From an uncultured bacterium (GTDB lineage: Bacteria; Pseudomonadota; Gammaproteobacteria; Burkholderiales; Burkholderiaceae_D): a stretch of 5,642 bases of DNA. The notes under the pieces are model-generated. The model saw nothing but the letters and a program-made list of their open reading frames with translations, was not told the DNA's origin and searched no databases. The DNA is taken from positions 1 to 5,642 of the forward strand of contig CAIQLE010000061.1 in the NCBI GenBank assembly GCA_903872555.1. Direction: 5' to 3'. The translations under genes were made by a program, and so were the position numbers. This document shows, one piece after another, positions 1 to 4,955 of the stretch; within the stretch, counting starts at the first letter, position 1; the number at the start of each line of letters is the position of its first letter.

Positions 1-134
<134 letters not shown>

Positions 135-152
135 TCACTGCCCTGAAAATTT

Positions 153-175
153 CTGTCAAAAAAACGCGATGACAG
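153..175. repeat. 6-bp inverted repeat upstream of obgE
   Basis: CTGTCA (153-158) and TGACAG (170-175) are perfect reverse complements separated by 11 nt. They lie 22-44 nt upstream of the obgE start. The left arm overlaps a TTGACA-like sequence on the minus strand (154-159). The repeat could be an operator or a leader hairpin, but at this length chance is also possible. Confidence 0.35.
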
Positions 176-199
176 GCTTACGCTTTGTGCTTCTACGAT

Positions 200-229
200 A
201 AAAAAAGGCTCTACCTGCGGTAGAGCCTT
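200..229 (-). terminator. Rho-independent terminator of the rplU-rpmA operon
   Basis: On the minus strand an 11-bp perfect stem (205-215 with 219-229) closes a 3-nt loop (216-218). It is followed by seven T residues (complement of 200-206). It begins 23 nt past the rpmA stop codon and ends about 69 nt before the obgE start, so it separates the ribosomal operon from obgE. Confidence 0.93.
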
Positions 230-251
230 AATGCAGGTTGCGTTCAGCTTA

Positions 252-509
252 TCAGGCCGGAACAACCAATACCATATGACGCTTGTGTGCGCCCTTGATG
301 GCGAACTGCACCTTGCCGTCGACCAGTGCGAACAAGGTGTGATCCTTGCCCATACCGACGTTCTCGCCTGGGTGCAACTTAGTACCACGCTGACGAACAA
401 TAATGCCGCCTGCATTGATAGCCTGACCGCCGTAAACTTTTACGCCCAGACGTTTCGATTCTGAGTCACGGCCGTTGCGCGTCGTGCCGCCGCCTTTTTT
501 GTGTGCCAT
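252..509 (-). CDS. rpmA: 50S ribosomal protein L27
   Basis: L27 is a small basic protein of the large ribosomal subunit. Its N-terminal tail reaches the peptidyl-transferase centre and helps place the tRNA acceptor ends. The 85-residue product starts [20 protein letters not shown] and holds the family signature [15 protein letters not shown] at about residues 34-48. Length and ends match proteobacterial L27, and there is no cleavable N-terminal extension of the kind seen in Firmicutes. The ATG at 507-509 is preceded by AGGAG (517-521) at 7 nt spacing. rplU lies 37 nt upstream on the same strand, and a terminator follows the stop codon, so the two form a bicistronic operon. The plus-strand frames over this gene are shadows. 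Confidence 0.99.
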   Translation of the reverse strand: MAHKKGGGTTRNGRDSESKRLGVKVYGGQAINAGGIIVRQRGTKLHPGENVGMGKDHTLFALVDGKVQFAIKGAHKRHMVLVVPA

Positions 510-546
510 TTAGATGCTCCTGATTCTGGTAATTCCAATCAGCGGC

Positions 547-858
547 TTAGCCGTTGATCGAGACGATTTGCAGTTCGGTGTAATTCTGGCGATGGCCTTG
601 ACGCTTTTGGTAATGCTTGCGTCGACGCATCTTGAAAATTTTCACCTTGTCGTGACGACCATGCGCCACTACCGTAGCAAGCACCTTGGCACCTTGAACC
701 AGCGGCGCACCAAATTTAATGGTTTCACCAGCGCCCACTGCGAGCACTTGATCCAGAGTGATTTGGGAGCCTATGTCTGCCGGTATCTGTTCTACTTTAA
801 GTTTTTCACCAGCAGCAACTTTATATTGTTTGCCGCCGGTTTTTATGACCGCGTACAT
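547..858 (-). CDS. rplU: 50S ribosomal protein L21
   Basis: L21 binds 23S rRNA in the large ribosomal subunit. The 103-residue product runs from [19 protein letters not shown] to ELQIVSING, the usual length and ends. The basic stretch [16 protein letters not shown] at about residues 75-90 is the conserved L21 signature. The frame is open upstream to 900, but the start is placed at 858. The [12 protein letters not shown] beginning is nearly invariant in the family, and a GAGG (864-867) lies 5 nt before that ATG. The extra 14 residues of the longer reading show no conservation known to me. It is the first gene of the rplU-rpmA operon, behind a strong promoter and a leader of about 100 nt. Confidence 0.98.
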   Translation of the reverse strand: MYAVIKTGGKQYKVAAGEKLKVEQIPADIGSQITLDQVLAVGAGETIKFGAPLVQGAKVLATVVAHGRHDKVKIFKMRRRKHYQKRQGHRQNYTELQIVSING

Positions 859-863
859 GGGAA

Positions 864-867
864 CCTC
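864..867 (-). promoter_or_regulatory. Ribosome-binding site that fixes the rplU start
   Basis: GAGG on the minus strand, 5 nt before the ATG at 858, supports the 103-residue L21 start over the longer frame opening at 900. Confidence 0.75.
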
Positions 868-943
868 ATCAATTGAGTTTGGGGATAACAACCGGCGCAA
901 AAAAAACCGGCCTACTGCTTTAACCGAGCTGACTTAAAAAGCC

Positions 944-955
944 TTGCCAATTCGG
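944..955. repeat. Repeat copy A (TTGCCAATTCGG) in the rplU leader
   Basis: This 12-mer matches TTGCCAATTTGG at 1049-1060 in 11 of 12 bases and in the same orientation. Copy A lies just downstream of the predicted rplU transcription start (about 960). Copy B lies upstream of the ispB -10 box. The pairing suggests a shared DNA-binding site, but this is inference. Confidence 0.4.
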
Positions 956-966
956 GAAAACCTCAA

Positions 967-995
967 ATTATACATGGACTTAGCATCCGGGTCAA
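967..995 (-). promoter_or_regulatory. Sigma70 promoter of rplU-rpmA
   Basis: On the minus strand a -35 box TTGACC (990-995, 5 of 6 consensus bases) and a perfect -10 box TATAAT (967-972) are separated by exactly 17 nt. This places the transcription start near 960 and gives a leader of about 100 nt before rplU. Strength near consensus fits a ribosomal-protein operon. Confidence 0.88.
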
Positions 996-1049
996 AAACC
1001 AAAGCATGCCGTCCAGACTAGCGGACGAACTACTGGCAAACCACCTTAT

Positions 1050-1062
1050 TGCCAATTTGGCA
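1050..1062. repeat. Perfect 13-bp palindrome upstream of ispB
   Basis: TGCCAA-T-TTGGCA is a perfect inverted repeat with 6-bp arms, centred 32 nt upstream of the ispB -10 box. A TGGCAA at 1034-1039 forms a second possible half-site. It overlaps repeat copy B (1049-1060). It is a plausible operator, but no regulator can be named from the sequence. Confidence 0.5.
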
Positions 1063-1087
1063 GCTCGGCTGTGGCATGCCTGCATCG

Positions 1088-1093
1088 TATAAT
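1088..1093 (+). promoter_or_regulatory. Probable -10 box of the ispB promoter
   Basis: A perfect TATAAT lies 33 nt before the GTG start of ispB, giving a leader of roughly 20-30 nt. No good -35 box is found at 16-18 nt spacing. The best match, TTGGCA at 1057-1062, is 25 nt away, which is too far. The promoter may be weak or need an activator. Confidence 0.6.
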
Positions 1094-1125
1094 CGGTTTC
1101 TTTGACCTATCCCCACCATTTACCC

Positions 1126-2112
1126 GTGTCTGCCGCCCAACCCGCCACCCAAAACCATCCCCTGAGCCTGATCAGCGCCGACATGCAGGCCGTGGACGCA
1201 GCCATTCGCGCCCAACTGCATTCCGACGTGCCACTGGTCAGCCAGATCGCTGATTACATCATCAGCGCCGGGGGTAAGCGGATACGACCCGCACTGGTGC
1301 TGCTGATGGCCAAGGCCTGGGGCTATACGGGTCAAGCGCATTACCAGCTGGCAGCGGTAATCGAATTCATACACACCGCAACCTTGCTGCATGATGATGT
1401 GGTCGATGAATCCGACCTGCGCCGCGGCCGCAAAACGGCCAACGCTCTGTTCGGCAATGCCGCTTCTGTATTAGTGGGCGACTTCGTGTATTCACGCGCC
1501 TTCCAGATGATGGTCTCGGTAAATAATATGCGCGTCATGCAAATCCTAGCCGATGCCACCAATGTCATCGCCGAAGGCGAAGTGCTGCAACTGATGAATA
1601 TGCACGACCCGGATGTGACCGAAGAGCGCTACCTGCAAGTCATACGCTCCAAAACCGCCAAACTCTTCGAAGCCGGCACCGAACTCGGCAGCCTGCTGGC
1701 CGGTGCCTCCGAAGCCGACATTGCTTCATCAGCAGAATACGGACGCTCACTCGGCACAGCGTTTCAGCTGATCGATGATGTGCTGGATTACTCTGGCAAT
1801 GCTTCTGACATAGGCAAGAATGTGGGGGACGACCTGCGTGAGGGTAAAGCCACCCTGCCACTAATCTACCTGATGCAACACGGCAGTGAAAAAGAACGTG
1901 CACTGGTGCGTAGCTGCATAGAAACCGGCGATGAAGCGCATTTCGATGAAATACTGGCCGCCATCACCACCTCTGGCGCTCTGGACTACACGCGCAGACA
2001 GGCAGAACTGGCCAGCGAACGTGCCAAGGCCTCTTTAATAAGCCTGCCTGCAAGTCCCTGCAAAGATGCGCTCATGGCACTGGCAGATTTCGCCGTCGAT
2101 CGCAATCACTAG
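1126..2112 (+). CDS. ispB: Octaprenyl (polyprenyl) diphosphate synthase, trans-type
   Basis: The enzyme adds isopentenyl diphosphate units to farnesyl diphosphate to build the long prenyl tail of ubiquinone. The 328-residue product has the family landmarks in order. GGKRIRP at 49-55 binds substrate. FIHTATLLHDDVVDESD holds the first Asp-rich motif (DDVVD, 90-94). FQLIDDVLDY holds the second (DDVLD, 217-221) and is followed by a GKNVGDDLREGKATLP segment. The residues before the first motif match E. coli IspB as I recall it, consistent with a C40-type product, though chain length is not proven. The GTG at 1126 is chosen because the protein then begins MSAAQPA, as in related proteins, and leaves a normal short leader. 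A TTG at 1102 would add 8 residues but lies almost at the predicted transcription start. No Shine-Dalgarno is visible for either. The position divergent from rplU is the classical one. Confidence 0.95.
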   Translation: MSAAQPATQNHPLSLISADMQAVDAAIRAQLHSDVPLVSQIADYIISAGGKRIRPALVLLMAKAWGYTGQAHYQLAAVIEFIHTATLLHDDVVDESDLRRGRKTANALFGNAASVLVGDFVYSRAFQMMVSVNNMRVMQILADATNVIAEGEVLQLMNMHDPDVTEERYLQVIRSKTAKLFEAGTELGSLLAGASEADIASSAEYGRSLGTAFQLIDDVLDYSGNASDIGKNVGDDLREGKATLPLIYLMQHGSEKERALVRSCIETGDEAHFDEILAAITTSGALDYTRRQAELASERAKASLISLPASPCKDALMALADFAVDRNH

Positions 2113-2137
2113 AACCAAGCGCACGACACAAACCGGC

Positions 2138-3483
2138 TCAGGCCAAATCCAGTCCCAGCTGCCTCAGCTTCAAACTACGCTTGCTTTGCAATAGCCCGAT
2201 ATTCATTTCGGCCGTCAGATTCGACGCATAAAACTCTTCTATCATCTGCACCGAAGTGCGTGCATTACGCGCCAGTGTCAGCAAATCAATCCCCTTGCCG
2301 TATAACAGCCGGAACATAATCGCCGTATGACGCAGGCTGTACAAACTGCGCTTCTGCCCCAGCTCTCCTGTTTTTAGGCCCGTCTCGGCCAGAATCTTAT
2401 TAAAATTCTGCGACAAGACTACGCAGGCTGAATCACGGTCTTCCACCTGAGGCATAAACAAATAATCATCCGGGCCAGCATAACCCTGAATTTCAGCCCG
2501 CCTCAACAGGCTTTGATAGATGCGTACAGCAGGACGCAAGGTCACAATTTGGGCCTTATGCCGTTTGGTCTCAGGTATCGTCAGCCGCAGATATAAATGA
2601 TGGGAGCGCACGATTTCCACATGCTTGTGCTTATGTACTTCAAATCCGTGGGCCGTAAAAAACTGTTGACCATAAAACCAATCACCCAGGCCATTTCATT
2701 AGGCACAGCAGCTGAGCGGGCATAAATTCCTCCGGCCCGATTCCGATGCGTCACCGGCTTAGCATGTTCATCAAGTTTTGCTAATCGCTTTGCCGACCGC
2801 AATAATGCTCTGTACTCTTGCACATTAAATCCGCCACGCGGCTGTGAGCTCAGCCGTATCTTGGGAAAAGGCGGAATATGATCCAGCATCGAATTCATCA
2901 GCGCATATTTAAAGACCATACGTATTGACTGCAAGTACTGAGAAATCGTGATTGGTGAGGCATGCTGCTCTCGCCTGGAATCGACAAACAGTAATATGTC
3001 CTCATATGTCAGCGCGCGCAAATCACGCTCCCCTAATGCAGGATAAATTTGTCGCGTCAGTCGATTACGCAAGGCATTGAAAGATTGCAGCGTTAACTCG
3101 CCACGCATCATGCGACTACGCTCTCCTTCCAGAGCCTTGTCCGCAATCGCTTTAAACATATATTTCTGAGGTGTTTCTTTAACCTGCCTGCGATCCAGTA
3201 GTGCCACTTCACTATCGCCTTTACTCCGCAAACGAATCAGGAGACCTTCATAAAACTGCTTGGCCACTTCAGTTGCCTGCCGCTTCTCCAATGCTTTGGT
3301 ACTGCGCACATACATTTTTCCTTCCATAAAACATCGCACCTGCCAGAAGCGACTGCCACGTATGCGATAAATTTTCAGCTTACCCGGATAACCATGGATT
3401 GCCGACATAGATGACAGCACTGGAAGTGAACGTGCTTGCCTTAATGCATAAGAATCGTCATTCGCAGGATTCAGGGCTTGCAT
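2138..3483 (-). pseudogene. Tyrosine recombinase (phage-type integrase), frameshifted
   Basis: Two overlapping minus-strand frames (3483 to 2581 and 2620 to 2138) together read as one site-specific integrase. The N-terminal frame carries a DNA-contact region, then a helical core-binding domain (about residues 105-205), then the first catalytic Arg in NSFLRPTDLKYI (R277). The second frame carries the TIPETKRHK beta-hairpin Lys region, SLYSLRHTA with the second catalytic Arg, and the nucleophile Tyr in MIEEFYASN. The natural join is LKY-I-KHKHVEIV, which needs one base added near 2631-2635 (ATAAG in place of ATAAAG or ATCAAG). The span of 1346 nt plus one base gives 449 codons, so the rest is intact. 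The ATG at 3483 has a weak GAGA 6-7 nt upstream. The gene converges on ispB, with 25 bp between the stop codons. No excisionase, attachment site or cargo is visible. It is inactive unless the shift is a sequencing error. Confidence 0.88.
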
Positions 3484-3493
3484 AATATTCTCT

Positions 3494-3593
3494 GTATCAA
3501 AGTCTCATTTCTGAGTAAATCTTATTTGCAAAAGCAAAGCGAAGTGGCTTCCGGCTTTATCGAAAAATCAGGCGTGCCATTGAGTATCAAAGT
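3494..3593. repeat. 10-bp direct repeat GTATCAAAGT, two copies 90 bp apart
   Basis: GTATCAAAGT occurs at 3494-3503 and again at 3584-3593. Each copy is followed a few bases later by CAT and CTG. The first copy starts 11 bp upstream of the integrase start codon; the second lies 106 bp before the porin start. They could be recombinase or regulator sites, or chance. Confidence 0.35.
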
Positions 3594-3650
3594 TTTCATC
3601 TGTAGTCGCTGCCGCACTGATTATTCCCGTATGCGTGGCGCATGAAAAAA

Positions 3651-3692
3651 AATCCTCCTAATTGCTTGATGGATTTCAAGTTTTTGGAGATT
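3651..3692 (+). promoter_or_regulatory. Possible hairpin masking the ribosome-binding site of the first porin
   Basis: AATCCTCC (3651-3658) can pair with GGAGATT (3686-3692) as seven base pairs with one bulged C, burying the Shine-Dalgarno GGAG. Between them CTTGA (3665-3669) and TCAAG (3676-3680) form an inner 5-bp stem with a 6-nt loop, so the whole folds as one long imperfect hairpin. The CCTCC also resembles the anti-Shine-Dalgarno sequence. A role in translation control is inference. Confidence 0.4.
3686..3689 (+). promoter_or_regulatory. Ribosome-binding site that fixes the porin start
   Basis: GGAG lies 9 nt before the ATG at 3699. It supports a start at the signal peptide rather than at the in-frame ATG at 3642, which would place 19 non-signal residues in front. 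Confidence 0.8.
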
Positions 3693-3698
3693 AAACAA

Positions 3699-4745
3699 AT
3701 GAAAAAGACTCAAGTTGCTCTCGCAGCACTGGCTCTGGTAGCTTCGACTGCAGCAATGGCTGACGGCGTAACCGTTTACGGTACCGTTGATGCATCCGTT
3801 ATCAAAACTGATGCTGGTACATCGATGGCTGGTGCAGGTAACAGCGCTGGTTCCCTGTTCGGCTTCAAAGGTTCTGAAGATCTGGGGGGCGGCCTGAAGG
3901 CTTCGTTCAACCTGGAAACCGGCTACACGGCTACCTCTGGCGCACTGGCCAACGGTGGCACTGCGGCAGGCACTACTACCATTTTCAATCGTGCCGCAAA
4001 CGTTGGCCTGAGCAATGAAAGCTTTGGTCTGACACTGGGTTTACAAACGTCCCCATTCATCGCTGGTGAACTGAACGGCGCAACGGGCGTCGGCGGCAAT
4101 GGCGTGTTCGTGCCTGCACTGTTCATTCTGAACGGCGGCAACCTGGCTGGCACCAATTCTTCGCTTGGCGGCTTCTTCATTCCTGATGCAGTGAACGTTT
4201 CGGCTAATTTCGCTGGCGTGACCGCGAATGTAATGACCCGTACTGCCGTTGCTGGCACAACGACCACAGCAGGTGACACTTACACTGCTGCCAACATCGG
4301 TACAGCAATTGCAGGTGTCAACCTGAATCTGGCTTACCAGAACATGACTAACCTTGGCGCTACTACTGTAATCGTCAAGAACACCGTTTTGTCAGCTAAC
4401 ACCGAAATCGCTGGTATCCGCGTAAATGCAGCCTACGCTGACAATAGCAATGACGGTACTAGCAACAAGGGTTATATGATTGGCACATCGATGCCTCTGA
4501 CTGGCGCGCTGGCTGGTGGCCTGACTTATGTGAAAAACGCAGCATCTGGTCTGGGCAATATGTACTCAGCTTCGCTGCAGTACAACCTGTCGAAATCGAC
4601 TTATGTTTACATGAACTACAACAAGTTCAGCGTGGACACCAGCGTTGCAGCTAACGATAGCGGCAATCTGACATACAGCTCCACCAACACTTCTGGTACC
4701 GTTTCCGGTTCGTCAGTGGCTGTTGGTATCGCTAAATCGTTCTAA
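3699..4745 (+). CDS. Outer-membrane general porin (16-strand type, Gram-negative porin family)
   Basis: This is a pore-forming beta-barrel protein of the outer membrane that admits small hydrophilic solutes. The 348-residue precursor has a clear signal peptide: MKK, a hydrophobic core, and a cut after AMA at residue 21. The mature chain opens DGVTVYGTVDAS, the usual first strand of this family. GFKGSEDLGGGLKASFNLE (55-73) is the conserved porin turn and strand, and the chain ends in IAKSF, whose C-terminal Phe is the outer-membrane assembly signal. Strands alternate polar and nonpolar residues, and there is no cysteine. The mature chain is poor in charge (12 Lys/Arg and 15 Asp/Glu in 327 residues) and rich in Thr, Ala, Gly, Ser and Asn. 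The GRQ motif usual in this family reads GLQ (114-116). The gene is monocistronic, closed by its own terminator and followed by a paralogue. Substrate specificity cannot be read. Confidence 0.93.
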   Translation: MKKTQVALAALALVASTAAMADGVTVYGTVDASVIKTDAGTSMAGAGNSAGSLFGFKGSEDLGGGLKASFNLETGYTATSGALANGGTAAGTTTIFNRAANVGLSNESFGLTLGLQTSPFIAGELNGATGVGGNGVFVPALFILNGGNLAGTNSSLGGFFIPDAVNVSANFAGVTANVMTRTAVAGTTTTAGDTYTAANIGTAIAGVNLNLAYQNMTNLGATTVIVKNTVLSANTEIAGIRVNAAYADNSNDGTSNKGYMIGTSMPLTGALAGGLTYVKNAASGLGNMYSASLQYNLSKSTYVYMNYNKFSVDTSVAANDSGNLTYSSTNTSGTVSGSSVAVGIAKSF

Positions 4746-4790
4746 TGGTTGTCGGTCTTGTACCGATAGCATTAAACGCAACAGCAATGA

Positions 4791-4817
4791 AAAGCCACCC
4801 TTCGGGGTGGCTTTTTT
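4791..4817 (+). terminator. Rho-independent terminator after the first porin
   Basis: A 10-bp stem (4791-4800 with 4805-4814) is capped by a TTCG tetraloop (4801-4804). It has seven GC-rich inner pairs and runs into a T tract (4812-4817). It starts 45 nt after the stop codon. A small hairpin (TCGGT 4752-4756 with ACCGA 4762-4766) precedes it. Confidence 0.95.
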
Positions 4818-4915
4818 ACTTCTCGTTATCGCAATGTATACGCCACCATTGAGTCCTCACAAACCACCTCAGCATTTCGATTGATCGACTAGGCTTCACG
4901 CAAACCTTGCCACTG

Positions 4916-4934
4916 CAAACTTGTCCGAAGTTTG
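4916..4934. repeat. Perfect 7-bp inverted repeat in the leader of the second porin
   Basis: CAAACTT (4916-4922) and AAGTTTG (4928-4934) are perfect reverse complements around GTCCG. The element ends 9 nt before the GGAG ribosome-binding site. It could be an operator or a 5' leader hairpin that protects the message or tunes translation. Confidence 0.5.
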
Positions 4935-4943
4935 TCAACCAGT

Positions 4944-4947
4944 GGAG
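4944..4947 (+). promoter_or_regulatory. Ribosome-binding site of the second porin
   Basis: GGAG lies 8 nt before the ATG at 4956 and supports that start, which opens a signal peptide. Confidence 0.8.
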
Positions 4948-4955
4948 AGACTTCG

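Noticed and set aside
514..876. Plus-strand frame of 120 codons over rplU
   Set aside because: It lies opposite a gene with a full family signature and shows no motif of its own.
859..900. N-terminal extension of L21 from an upstream start at 900
   Set aside because: The family begins at MYAVIKTGG, and a ribosome-binding site lies before that ATG.
1102..1125. TTG start for ispB at 1102
   Set aside because: It would lie almost on the predicted transcription start and adds residues not expected in the family; GTG 1126 fits better.
1640..1903. Minus-strand frame inside ispB
   Set aside because: It is antisense to conserved catalytic motifs; the product is rich in Arg, Cys and His, as in a shadow frame.
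2620..2640. Programmed ribosomal frameshift in the integrase
   Set aside because: There is no slippery heptamer and no obvious downstream stimulator; a single lost base explains the data more simply.
3642..3698. Porin start at the upstream in-frame ATG
   Set aside because: It would place 19 residues before the signal peptide and has no ribosome-binding site; GGAG precedes the ATG at 3699.
3923..4279. Minus-strand frame inside the first porin
   Set aside because: It is a shadow of a Thr/Ala/Gly-rich coding sequence, with a proline- and alanine-rich product and no start signals.
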